NCBI GenBank assembly: GCA_029718625.1
Contig: CM056376.1
Location: 20,285,091 to 20,349,090, forward strand
Length of the DNA stretch: 64,000 nt
Direction of reading: 5' to 3'
DNA from: Synaphobranchus kaupii
Lineage: Eukaryota; Chordata; Actinopteri; Anguilliformes; Synaphobranchidae
Shown here: positions 12,161-25,300 of the stretch, piece by piece
Numbering within the stretch: the stretch's first letter is position 1
Layout of the letters: each line of letters begins with the position of its first letter
Notes under the pieces: model-generated
The model's input: only the letters and a program-made list of their open reading frames with translations
Database searches by the model: none
Told to the model about the DNA's origin: nothing
Position numbers and translations under genes: made by a program

Positions 12161-13103
12161 ATCAATTGTGTTTGACAGTTGAAACAGTTGTTGACACAGG
12201 GACTTGTCACAGTGTAACAGAGGAACTTGTCAGAGCTGGCATGGTTTTAACTCTTTGTTGGTCTTCTGTAACTCCAATTCATCACTTGGCCCTGGAAAGC
12301 TGGACCTGGATCCTGTTTCTGCGTGGTAGTTTTGACTCACCCATAATTGAGTTTGTTGTCATCTTTTTAATCAAAATCAGCTGAAAAATGTGTGCTTTTT
12401 CTACCTCGATTTCTAGAAATATACTATTGGCATAAAAACTGACTCAGAGGCTCTGGATTTTGTTTTTATGAAAATGATGGTTTATGTTTTTATACATTAA
12501 CAACATGATTAATTACTAATGTATGTGACCATGCACACATACTTGCACAAAGACACACAAGTGTACACACTGGTAGCACGGAGAATTGCATACATACCTT
12601 GGATCATTTATCATTTGGGCCATTGGGGGTAAAGACATACTATCACATTCAGAGCTCATACTCATATTGTACTTATATTCACATACTGCTGTACAGATTC
12701 AAAGTGCCAGAAAGTAAGAGAATTAATTCTACAAACCTAGAGAACAGCAGCAACTGGGTTTGTACACTGTCTTGGTCATAAATCCTGAGTATGTTTTAAA
12801 GCAGAGTTTTAAAAGCAGAGTTTTAAAGCATACGGAGTCAGAGAGCACATTTAGAAGCAGCAGGACATTGCTGTAAATTGGAATGGGGAAGAAGACAATG
12901 GAGAAGAGTGGCCTTTAATCTCAGTCCGCTCCCAGCCAAATCACAGGATGGAGATGTTCATGGCATCTGTGTCCCCTCTGAACTGCATCAACGAAGTAAA
13001 CAGTGGCTTACAGATTGAGAAGGAGAGCAGTATAATACATTCTTAGAATTGGGCGTGCTTTCAACAGCATTTTTCAGCAGGTTTGAGAGAGAGAGATAGA
13101 GGG

Positions 13104-13248
<145 letters not shown>

Positions 13249-15227
13249 GACAGACAGACAGTGGCAGATGGCTAGGCCAAACAACCAGTCCACAGGTCTC
13301 TGTCATGCACAATTTTTAACATCTTAAATTATCTCCTGCTAGTTGTCAGTTTAAACTGAAATTTTATTTTTACGTGGAAGGTTGGGGAAAAAGCATAGTA
13401 GAAACATAACAGGAACAGGGTTTCATGCCTGCACAACACGAGACTCAACCCCTATGACTCAACCCCTTCTTTTGGACACTATATCGACTCTCTGTCTACC
13501 CCACTGCCTCCTGCAGTCTTATACCGTACAGAGTGATGATAAAGCCGGCCCATGATTTGCATCCCCACCAGTGTTGCAGTAATCCCAGACTGATCTGGCA
13601 ATGGCTACAAATTACATTTACATCCTCCTATTCCAAAAGTCCTTCTAGCGATAGCTATAAATACCACTCTGACGTGCCACATGCCAGTTTCAGTAATCCA
13701 ATTTATCTTGTGTGACCTGAAACAAATGAGCATCCTCCCACTATTAAAGCCATTGGCCAATGGCAATATTCCGACCAGCTACAAATAAACATTTAACACA
13801 CACCATTGAAGTAAGATTTCTTACAAAGCACTGGAGCTTGTCTATACTTAAAGTTTATATGTAGTCTCTGATAATTCATTTAAAATTTATATATGATTAA
13901 ACTAAATTTCCCTGAATGCATTGCAACAGTATTTGACATCTGACATCTATGGTAATATCTGAATAACATTAGCATTGTTTGTGTTATGCGATAGATGACA
14001 TTCATCAAAATGGATGATGATTTCACGATTTATAAATGAGCAGAATTCATTTGAATGTCACATCCTGGAGATTTTTTTAAATAAAAATTCTGAAATCCCA
14101 AATTGACCCAAAACCCTGTTAGTTGTACCTTGGCTGATCGTCGCTCCATTCACTTTTAAATTCAGCTTTGCTTTCAGAAGGAGTACGAGCGCTGTAATTT
14201 CAACTGACATTAACCACAGATTAATCTGAAGGGAGCCATCATTACTACTCTGAAGACCCGGATGAGTATTCTGTGAGAAGAAGTTTTTTCTCACTTGTTT
14301 TTCTCATTTTAGGGCAATAAATGTAAGACTTAATGAATTCACCAAGCCACATCCACCAAAGTTTCTACACACCATCATGAAAATTATGTGACGGTGCTAT
14401 GAGCTGTGAAAACTATATATACAAGTTTCAATCACAGTTATCAGAAGAAAACAGAAACACTTCTGTCCTATCTGCTGGGAACCAGTCGAAGAAAAGAAAC
14501 AATCAGCAGGAGTGTGTTTTCAGGGTCATGCAGGGTCATCCGCCTTTTTTAAACTTTCTACCTTAGTGGATGAAAAATGAATGACCTAGACTGCTCTGTG
14601 GGGCTGCCCAAGTGCTCTCTATTAACAGACATGGACAGGTTCTCATTGGTGATCCTCACAACCTCGCATTTCGAATAATCCTGGTTCCCTCTCCTTGGGC
14701 ATCATCCACAACCCCCGTCCCCCCCCAGGACATCATGACCAAATCCCTGCCTGTAAATATTAAAATCCATGCTTATTAAAAGCCATGCTTCAAGAGACAA
14801 GTACATGTCAAGGCACAGTTGGCATTCGCACACACCCCTCCTGCGATGACATCACAATTTATTATCACTCTCTGCAGCTGATGCAGGGGCCAAAGGAACG
14901 AGCCAGCAAATAAATGCCTTTTTTTTCGAAACAGGTATGTGTTCCGGCTGCTTATGACATCACAGAGCCTCGCTGGGGGAGAGATCTAAAGCCAGGGTCC
15001 TGGGTTTCTGGGCAAACGGCACTGCTGGAACAGATATTTTGCTGGCATGCAACATTTGCTCATGTTGATGAAGGTATGTGAACTGCCCTATGGCTGAGAA
15101 TGCAGCAGTTGTGAAAGGCAGCTTATATTTAAGGCAGAGGCAAAGCCACAATTTATACAGTGAATTCAAGCCGTGAATTGTACAGTTTGAAATTATGCAC
15201 ACCCTTTCAAAATTCACAACTACAAAT

Positions 15228-15228
<1 letters not shown>

Positions 15229-15276
<48 letters not shown>
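15229..15276. repeat. Compound (TC)n(TA)n microsatellite
   Basis: A TC run passes directly into a TA run. Confidence 0.97.
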
Positions 15277-17313
15277 CTGTATATAATAATATATACCATA
15301 TATAAATCACGTATAGTGCTTGCAGCTATAGGAAGAACTTCAGTGGCAAAATCAAGCTGTTTATCACAATGTTATCTAAGCTAAAAATGTATAAAACAAT
15401 GGTTATGCCCTTTGTTAACTAGTGTTTTGCCATATAGCATTAGACAGCATGACAGCACTGAGGAAATATGGCAATTTGATTATGAATTTAACATAATTAA
15501 AAAATGTACATAATTTCCCAAAAATTAGCTGCCATTTAAAACATCTGTTGATTAATCAGAGCAATTAAATAACTACGAATAATTTTACACCCATTCATTA
15601 AAAAAAATAAATAGAATGGTCTTCTATTCTCTGGAAATCTAAGGCTAATATAATAAGACAGTTATACAAATTTGATTCAGGGATATGAAGACGAAGCAAG
15701 ACAATACAAAAACAAGAACGGAACTGCTACTGTTTAAATCACAATATTTCATTAAACATAATACATTCAATATGCTAGCAAATACAGGTCCCGTTCAGGA
15801 TATATGGTCATAATGTAAATCATCTTCAACTCACGGTCTGGCTATGAAGATGCAAAGTGACACTTGTCCCTTTCCCCCCTGCAACAATTCTGTATTCATC
15901 ATAGGTGCTTAGCATATGAAATATTGAGTGTTTGGTTATAAATCTTCATAAGGCCAGTCATGAATGAATGATGTGCCTGTCCTGTTATCTTTATCACTGA
16001 CATGAGCCGGGCTGTGGGGGGGTGCCACACACCCCCCTAAGAAAGCCTGCCGCAGTCTCAGCTTAGGCTCCAACAACATGAGATTTAAAGAAAACCACAA
16101 TGTTCCCATTCGTCCCTGAGCACTTCCAGTGAATACAAAAGAAATAATATCGCAATCAAAATAACAGTTTTTTTCACAGCCAATGAGTACATATGAAACA
16201 TTGATGTTATGTACTTCACAGACTTAATCAATCACATTTGTAGTTAAAATACGCAGGCACTTTGGTCCTGTTTTGGAAAACTTTTGGTGGTCTAGAGTAG
16301 ATAAGAAGATAGTGTAAACACATTCAGGTTGGCATAACTGTGAACGCCCCTTTTAAGCTTGCATCATGTTTGCCTATTTTAGGTCCCACATCCAGTTTAT
16401 GTGTCTCCTATTGGTTATTTTGTGGTATTTGGGGCGGGGGCACGCATTTTATGGCGTAGGTTAATGCGATTGTGGATTGAGAGGTGGGAGGTGGAATAAT
16501 TCACTAATTCCCCATTTCAGTTCATAACTGGGAATGGTCATGGCTACAAGCTTCACAACCTAGGGGTTAGTCTTTACCAACAGGCAACGCAACAATAAAA
16601 GTGGTTCGTTTCGATTGCGACTGTCGTCACTTAGATTATTCCCCGTAGAAGCCAACGGCAAGTTGACAATAAATGGAAAAATGGAAAATTTATATGAAGA
16701 ACTAGATGTGTGTCTTCTTTTTTAAGGCAGTTGAGACTCATTGCTGCATGAAGGAATCCTGATTGAAACACACTGCTGACAGCAGGTAGGTAGCTTTTGT
16801 TATTTGTTCATTTCCCGCCTGTAAAGAGCACTAATAATGCAGTTTTTGGTCATGCCGAGTGCCGCCATTTTTGAAGGCATAATTGTCTTGCTCAACATGG
16901 GCCGCTGATTGATGATGATTAATGTATCTGTGTCACTTGACAAAGTAACCCCATGCCTCCAAGGATTCTGTCCTTGATCATGCTACATGAACAAGACCTT
17001 TATTTTTCTGATGTAGACAGACGTCTTCTTGCATAAAGGTTTATTTTTCTCTGCACGGACTGTGAAGATTTTAAAAGATAGATGGCATTGCAACTGGAGC
17101 TCAGCTAATTATAGCACGTTGTCTTCTTTAGCATTTGATGTTTGCATCTTCACCCTGGCTGTTTCTGGGTGTGCTCCTTCCCTTTACACAGACGGTGTGA
17201 ACTAACAAGGAGTGAACATCCACTTCGGCTCCCTAGGCCAACGATATAATCAATTGCCTGCTGGGAGCTGACATTAACTTTAATCAGAAGAACAGGGGGC
17301 TTGTTTCAAAGTG

Positions 17314-17395
17314 CTGCACAGAATCACTGATCTTGCGGCTATCTGGATGGGGTACTGCACAGAATCACTGATCTTGCGGCTATCTGGATGGGGTA
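17314..17395 (+). repeat. 41-bp tandem duplication
   Basis: Two identical units starting CTGCACAGAATCACTGATC at 17314 and 17355. Confidence 0.9.
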
Positions 17396-18619
17396 CCCCT
17401 GTTAATTGTTCTCTACCAGGTGACTCTTTCCGTTAAAATCTGGTTTTTACTGCTCGATGCTCCCCATGGTCTAGCATCGTATACTGGCGATTCCAGTGCA
17501 GCATGGGGCCAGCTGCCCAACAAGGTGCATAATCGCCTGCAGACTTGCCATGGAGGACAGGCTCTTGTTAGTGAGTTTGGTTTCCCTGCCTCACCGCACA
17601 AAGGCGACTCCTCCGTTCGATCGGGCAACTGAAGTTGAACTCTTCAACCGCTACGACACCTCAGCTGGCGCAGTGCAGCGTGGAGAGGAGCCGAAGCTGG
17701 AAGCGCACATCTTAGAGGAGAGTGTGCAATTGTTTACAATTTCTTAAACTGACAAATGATGCTAAAGCAATGGAATGGGCCAAAAATGTAACTACAAATC
17801 GATTTTCGTTAAAAAAAACTATAATGCTCAGAGAATATAATCAAAAAAACTAAAAACACCAAAGGCATCTGTTAGCTTCTCCCATTCATGCTGACGGATG
17901 AAACATTGCACCATGAAGTAATCAGCCATTTCCCAGTTAATTTTTAAGAAAACTTTTTTTTTTTGCCATTTGACATGAGGCAAGATGAATATCTAATTTT
18001 CAAATTTTTTTCTGTAGATGGAACGATGCATCATAGCACTTCTCTGCAAATTGCAGTCTGGGATTTTATGTATGAATGTGTGCACTGTGAGTGAAAAAAT
18101 AATGAAAAGAAAAACATTGGAGAGTACAATAAGGGCGTGCACAACCAGGTGCAGTTCTGCAAAAGCTGATTCCTGGTTTCCCAGAAAAAGGAAGCTGCAG
18201 AAGGTGTCACAGCAGGACACTAGCTTTTTATGAAAGGTTAATAAAGGTGGCAATTACATGACTTTGTGCAGCTGGGGTTGGTTTCATTCTGTCTGCGCCT
18301 GTCAGAGCTGCTATCTGCGTGCGCCTATGTACCGTCAGAGCACATCGGCTCTGATCCCCAGTGCAGCCCGCGCGCCCGGCCCTCCTGACCTGACACTGTC
18401 AGATAGCGGATCTCCCACACAACTCAGAGAACGAGGACGCTCCCTCTGCTCGCTACTCACCGGTTAGCCAGCAGAGCAACTAAGGACAGAGCTCCTTGAG
18501 TGAACTGTGCACCAGGGACTCTTCTGGCTAATGTGAGAGAAGGCTGTTCCATGGTTGAGCAGGCTTTGACAGGCTTGGGCCGGGCGATAAACCGCAACGA
18601 CAATCATTTTGAGCACAGT

Positions 18620-18868
18620 AACATTACATTACATTACATTACAGGCATTTAGCAGACGCTCTTATCCAGAGCGACTTACACAACTTTTTTTTAGCATTTT
18701 GTTTTTACATATATTATCCAATTATACAGCTGGATATATACTGAAGCGATTCAGGTTAAGTACCTTCCTCAAGGGTACAACGGCAGTGTCCTACCTGGGA
18801 ATCGAACCTGCAACCTTTCAGTTACAAGGCCAGTTCCTTAACCATTATACTACAATGCCGCCCCAATA
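18620..18868 (-). mobile_element. tRNA-derived SINE with L2-type GGATA-loop tail
   Basis: On the minus strand the head has a pol III A-box-like TAGTATAATGGTTAAGG and a B-box GGTTCGATTCC. The 3' part has the hairpin GCTCT-GGATA-AGAGC followed by CGTCTGCTAAATG and four to five TGTAA units. A GGATA-loop hairpin plus TGTAA repeats is the known recognition tail of UnaL2-type LINEs, which mobilise such SINEs in fish. Target duplications are not clear. Confidence 0.85.
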
Positions 18869-19828
18869 ACATTAACAACAATAATAACAATAATCGCCTC
18901 TGTGCGGCATTTCGGCTTTCTTTGCGTATTGCTTTTTTTCTACAATCATACCTGACGCCCTTATGCACCTCCAAAAGGCCAAGTGAAAAGCTTCCGGAAA
19001 AAATTGGAGATCACTCCTATCTATTGTGTGTTGATATAGGCCCAATCCCAAACAGAGCCCTCTGATATCGTGGACTATGGACTCACAGACTTTCATGGCG
19101 TATTTCCGGGGACAGGCGAGTCCATGAGTGGACAAGGGGTTGAGGGGTATATATCACTCAACACATTGCTGAGAAGGAGACGCAACCATACTCTAATTTA
19201 TATGACAAGAGAGGAAGAGGCGAAATAAGTGAATTCTAATGACTTTTTAAAGGAAAACGCCATGAGAGGGGGGCGAGTGAGAAGAAAGGAAATATTATAT
19301 ACATATTGTTTTTTGAGCATATTGTGGGTTCATGCAGCGTGTCATTAAATGACAGCGGTTATGAATAAGGCTGGGTGTTATATGGAAAATATTGCCTAAA
19401 GTCATGGAGCACTCTCGGCAAAGTTCAGCAGTTGTCGCTAGTAACAAATAATTAAAAATGCAGTGATAGGCTGGTGCATTTAATCACTTTGGTACATGGA
19501 AAGAGAGAGCATGTTTTTGTAGTTTTTATTAGTGGAATTTACTATACAAATGATATGCAAATTATACCCCTCGCTTACCTACACAAAAAGAAATATGGCC
19601 ATCTGCATTTCCTACGTCATTGACCTGAATGGAATTTTGGGTAATTCCCACAGTCTAAGGCTAAATCCCAAACGGAGCCCTCTGGAATTGTAGGCTGTGC
19701 ATTTGCAGTCTGTAATTCTGTATTTCCAGGGGCAGGTAAGTCTGCATTGATGCAAACTTGCAAAAAGGCCGGGTGGAGGGTGTGAAAAGTCTGCTCAAAA
19801 CTGGCCTAAAACACTTTTTTCAAATGGG

Positions 19829-20050
19829 CCAGCTCTAAGCTTTTGTGGACATGACGAGAACATGCCTTTGAGTCCATGAGTCTGTGAGTCCAGAGAATGG
19901 GATTCAGCCAGTTTGCAGTGATTACAGACTTACCAAGAGGGCAGATGGAGTGTGAAAAAAGTCTGCACAAGAGCTCCAAGCCCTCATGGACATGGCAGGA
20001 ACACATTTTTGAGTCCATGTGTCCAGAAGTTCAGAGAATGGGATTCAGCC
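19829..20050 (+). repeat. Imperfect direct repeats of about 80 bp
   Basis: Copies near 19829-19910 and 19971-20050 share GAATGGGATTCAGCCA and TTGAGTCCATG. Weaker relatives of the neighbourhood (CCCAAACGGAGCCCTCTG) lie at 19044 and 19668, suggesting old copies of one element. Confidence 0.6.
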
Positions 20051-20226
20051 ATAATAGCCAATCTGCAGGAAGCCACAGCTTCCATGTGACATATAAAGTT
20101 TTAAGCATTTCACCTGGCCTTTGAAATTTGGAAGTTCACTAGCCAACTGTATCACGTATTCTTCAAGAAAAAAAGATAAGAAATAAGGCCAATACGCTGC
20201 ATAGTGGCTATGATAGTTATTGCGAT

Positions 20227-20258
20227 AATAATAATAATAATAATAATAATTATTATTG
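20227..20258. repeat. (AAT)n microsatellite
   Basis: ATA trinucleotide run followed by its inverse, TTATTATT. Confidence 0.9.
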
Positions 20259-22162
20259 CCCAACCCTAACAACTTCTCAATCAATCCTATTTTGTCATCC
20301 ACTGACAAAACATACCAAGTGACTCGGATTGTACAAACCTCATAATTAAACATGCATATGAATTCAAATAAGTCTAGAAATCCTTATGAGATGGTAATGT
20401 AATACACGGTTTCTAAATCAAAGCGTGACTGAAGAAACGCACCACATGCTGCAGACACAGGGAACTCGCAGGGAACGAATCTGTGGGCGTAATGGCTGTT
20501 GGTATTAAACGAGAGCTCCGCCACTACCAATGACTTTAATGTACTCCTTGAGTCAGGGCAAATAGTTTACTTTTCTTTTGTGCGTCAACTTCACTCCACC
20601 AGCTTTTGAAAAAAAAACAACCTGTAGAGACAAGGATGCCTGAGGCCGGATTTTGTCTCCGTTAACATCTGTATTCTCAGGCTGTTCACCTTCAAAGGCA
20701 CAAAGTACAAATAAGAAGCCTCTAAAGATTCGACCACTGAAGAATTTGGCAGCACAAAGGGGGTTGGTTCAATCTAATACTGAGACAGACACATGAAAAC
20801 TGATTTTCTCTCTGAAAACCTTCAGCGCCATTATTTTCCCAGAGTCTGCGTTACATTTCAAGTGAAGCAGTTTGGAACTGACAAAAAAAAAAAAAATGCA
20901 TTTGAGGAATGAAAACAAATCAATCATCACAGTCAGACTCACAATCTACAGTTTCAAATATGTTCCGCAATGACCTGGAACTTCAGTGAATAACATTCCT
21001 TTGAAAGAGTCGTGACAGACCCTTGGGATAATAGGCATACACTTTCTGACAACTACACAAAGTGAAGCATTTAAAAAAAAAAAAGAAAAAGAGGTTTTAC
21101 TGGCGCTTTTATGTTGAACTAGACCCGTTACACAATTAAGAACTGCACTGTTTAACCCGAGATGCATTAAGATGACATCTTGGAATGCCCTGCCTGGACA
21201 GACAAAGGTAGGACAAGGACCTTTACACCCCGACTGGCATAATACCCTGGTCTTTAGCACAGCAATAGCACGCCCCCAGAATAAATAAAAAAGTACCCAG
21301 AGACTATCCTTGGCCCAGAACGTGGGACCATATGCAAATAGTCTGCCGATGCTTCTGCGATGGTCACAGTTTGAGGGAGGCAGTTATATCCACGTCTATG
21401 ACACCGTGCCCAGAATGCAGCTACATTGCATGCCTGATGTCCTAATTCCACAGCAGATGGCTGCACACAATAACAGAGCATAGGGGTGCTGAGAAGAGCC
21501 CATGGCCTTGCTTAATATATATTGGATAGTGGAGACAATATCATTAAGCGGACCATCTGGGCCTCTACTGTAACTTACGCAGCACATAATCAAAGTGTCA
21601 TCTCCATTGACAGCAGCTTAGATTCCAGCACACATCACATGCAATTACACTCGCAGTCTTCAAAGCAAACGAGCAACGAGTCGTGTTCCTCCTTTCAGGT
21701 GGTAATTCATATTCCATTGCTTTACTTATTTATTCATTTATTTTCTTTTGGAAAAGGAGGAAGGAGGTCATTTGGGAGCCAAGATCTATTTTCCGTGATA
21801 CAAGAAAGCCGTTTTGCCTCTGACAGCTATTATTTTTGTCAAAGTTAAAAGCCCTCCTTGTGGGGCATTTTCATCAATTTTTGAGACCCAAATGTTTGGT
21901 GTTGAATGTGTTCTGGCCAGTATTTCTTTTTGTACCTGTCTAAATCCAGCCAGGGAACTATAGAAGTGAAGATTTGATTTGAAATACAACTCAACTCTCT
22001 AGCAATATCATAACAACAAGGAATTACTTCAGGAGGGTAAAATACATACTTTTAACATTCAATATATTAAATTCTTCAATTATGTACATTAGATAAACAT
22101 CACAACTGCAAAACTGAAATTTAATTTTTCTGCCTGTCGGGGTTATGTGTTTTGTATTTTTT

Positions 22163-22334
22163 CTACAGTCTATGGTACAGGTGGCTAAAGAAGTGCTATG
22201 TTATTCTACAGTCTATGGTACAGGTGGCTAAAGAAGTGCTATGTTATTCTACAGTCTATGGTACAGGTGGCTAAATAAGTGATATGTTATTCTACAGTCT
22301 ATGGTACAGGTGGCTAAAGAAGTGTAATGTAATG
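22163..22334 (+). repeat. 43-bp tandem repeat, four copies
   Basis: Units start CTACAGTCTATGGTACAGG at 22163, 22206, 22249 and 22292. They are almost identical, with a few changes in copies 3 and 4. Confidence 0.95.
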
Positions 22335-25300
22335 ACTTCAGTTCTCACCAGCAATGGGTGTCATTGCATGCGGCTGCAGCTCTCACATAGTGCTACATCA
22401 TAGCGTGGTATAATGTGCGTAAAGTACGTACAAAATGGTGCCAGTTTCCTTGCAGCATGCCCTGCAGCTGAATGTACCAGTGGCCAGATTTTAATCAAAG
22501 TGAGAAAATTGCATATGCATTTCAGTTTTCTCAGGAAACATTGCTGAAGCATATTCATTATAAACACTGACAACATGTTTCTGTGAAATTGGCATCAGAA
22601 AATATACAACTACATAATGATAATGTAATCAAATCTGCCAAACACAAGATGCTATGAAGTGGATTAGGGCTTCCATTTCCAGTTTAAAGATATGCACAGC
22701 ATGCATGTACGGAGCAAACAGCGGCAGATTAAGTATTTCACAGCCTCAATGTTCCTGTCATTTCAATGGCTGACAGATACACATACATCAGCGGCAGGAT
22801 GTAGTTCCCAGCATCCTATCTGCGACGGAGGAAGAAGGAGAGATGCGCCGCTCAACCAAACAGCGGTGATGGATTAAGAAGCAACCGGGTCGCAATTACG
22901 CATCTGGGTGTAAGGCAGATTAAAACTCACTCTTTATCATTCCACCTCCCCCTACAATATTGAGAGGCCAAGGCAGTTTTTGGAAAGACTAACCATGATG
23001 CAGGGCCTCTCACTGTAGGATCTGTCTCTGGGTCATTTACTCAAAGGAGGAACCCTTCAAAACAGCACCAGCAATCATAGCACTGTCAACAAACATAACA
23101 GACATAATAGTTAGAGGTAATGTACAGGTCATTTCCTTTTTAGGTTTTTCAACCCAGCCTTTGGACTGAGACATAGATGCTTATCATGCTTATCTCTTGT
23201 CAATACACTTTATTTTCTATATATATAACATTTCATTGTTAGGAAGGCATACATGATATTTTACAGCTGGGGTGTACCTTTGGTCAGGATCAGGACCTTA
23301 AACACTAAATGACAATGATAAGAACCCATTGCACTCTATGTACGCAGATATGTACAGTATGCCATTTTCAAAATGCTATGGTCTGTTAGCATACGGTATG
23401 CTAAGTCTGAGTTGAAATCTTGTGCAGTCGGTCCGTAGTATTATATAGTATATATATCATATATATCCGTAGTTACTCACATATATGATGCTAAATGAAT
23501 CCCTAGTAAGAATCATGAATCATAGAAAAAAAATCTTACTATTATACTATTCTTACTATTATTATGGGTTGAAAGAATGAAGGCTTCAGAACAGTACACG
23601 AAAGACAGACAGTGGACATTTTCTTTCTTAATGTTATCATTTTCTGTTATCTATTCATTCCACACGTTCAATGTTTCAAGGGCTCGTCCGGCAAAACATT
23701 CCTGTAACATCCAGCTTTCAACCGAGTTATGCAGTATTCCAATGTACAAAATCTACTCTGATAGAATACGCAAGCAGTCAATGGTGCGGATGTTCATTAC
23801 CTCAGCATGCATTTCTTATGTGACTAATGTGACGGCCGTCACACTAATTAATAACAAAATGGAAATAAAATGAGACCGCCAATAAGACGATTGGCTAATG
23901 CCCACTGCCCGGGAACACATGTTAACCTAAACTAAAACACAAATACAAGAGATACAACTAAACAAAAGAGATACAACCAAAATAAGGAGACTTTTGTCCA
24001 GGATGGACTAAATCATGGTTGTGACTGTAGGTATGCCTCTTCAGGCTACAAAATAAGAACTACCACAGTCTGTGGGTTTGTCACAATACAAGATTGGTTA
24101 GTATACTTTAAGTGCAGGACTATATGGAAAAACAAGCAGTCACAGCTGCCCTCCAAGATTTGCATTTGAGATCCCTGCTATACTGGTATGACAGAAACAT
24201 ATACATAGTGTGTGACAATAATATATCATCGTTTCATAGAAGTCAAATGAAAGGCACAATTCTTTCAGCTTCAGTTCCTAGTTGTGCCGAATCGACAATA
24301 GAATAATAATAAATATGAACTTCACTAGGTGGCCTTATGCATTAATCAATTAAAATAACATAGCACAACTGATGCATTAAACCCTAAATATTAAAAGGTT
24401 ACGTTCCTCTTTTTCTCATAAATAATATTGTTGGTTTACATTGCTGTGTTGACTGCATTTCTATTAAGACTGGCTTATGACTGGAAAACATAATCAGAGT
24501 ACATTAAAAATGGAACAGTCACCAAGATCCAGTAAATTTCACAGCTAATTGTTTTCAGTAGCACAGAGCGACAGCAGCTTGCAGAATATATAGTTCAATG
24601 AATGAACTCTGCTGTTTATGAAGCCGGCTTGTTGTCATACTCAGACTCTACTTCTAATCATTTAAGCCACAGTAACCACATCAAATGCCATGGACCTAAT
24701 GAAAGTTTCGCTTAGTGTTGGGTCTTGTTTCCCATCGTAATGCCAACAGTAAAGTGACTGCAAACGCAGTTTTATCTTTATTCTGTCAGATTGTGAACCT
24801 ACACAGGTGCTGGTTTACACATTCTGGTCTCTATATTGATTACCTTTATGGTAATTGTATTGTACTTGGCCGTCTAGTATACACAGGGAGACGTTTACTA
24901 CAAAAAATATAAACTTTAACCTTCAAAGTTAAAACTTGGTTGTCTTGTCAACCTTTGCTATGCTAGCAATATAGAAAGATTTCACGTTATCTAATATATA
25001 CATGAACTGCTAATTAACAAAACAATGATATTAAAACAAGCGATATTAAGAGACTGTAAATGTGGCTGATTCTGAATGAGCAGGTGCTGCTCTATCACCG
25101 GTACAGTTTTCCAAGTGACAGTTAATAGGTAACAGGAAATGATGCAACCATAGATTTTTTGCTTCCATTTTCAGTGGATTGAACAGACACCTCACACTTG
25201 ACTCCCATGTCAATCAAACATTCACGTCAAGAGGCATAACCCTATGTCTATCAAAGAGAAACCAAAGCAAAAGCACACCAGCTCATCATATTTCTTCCTT

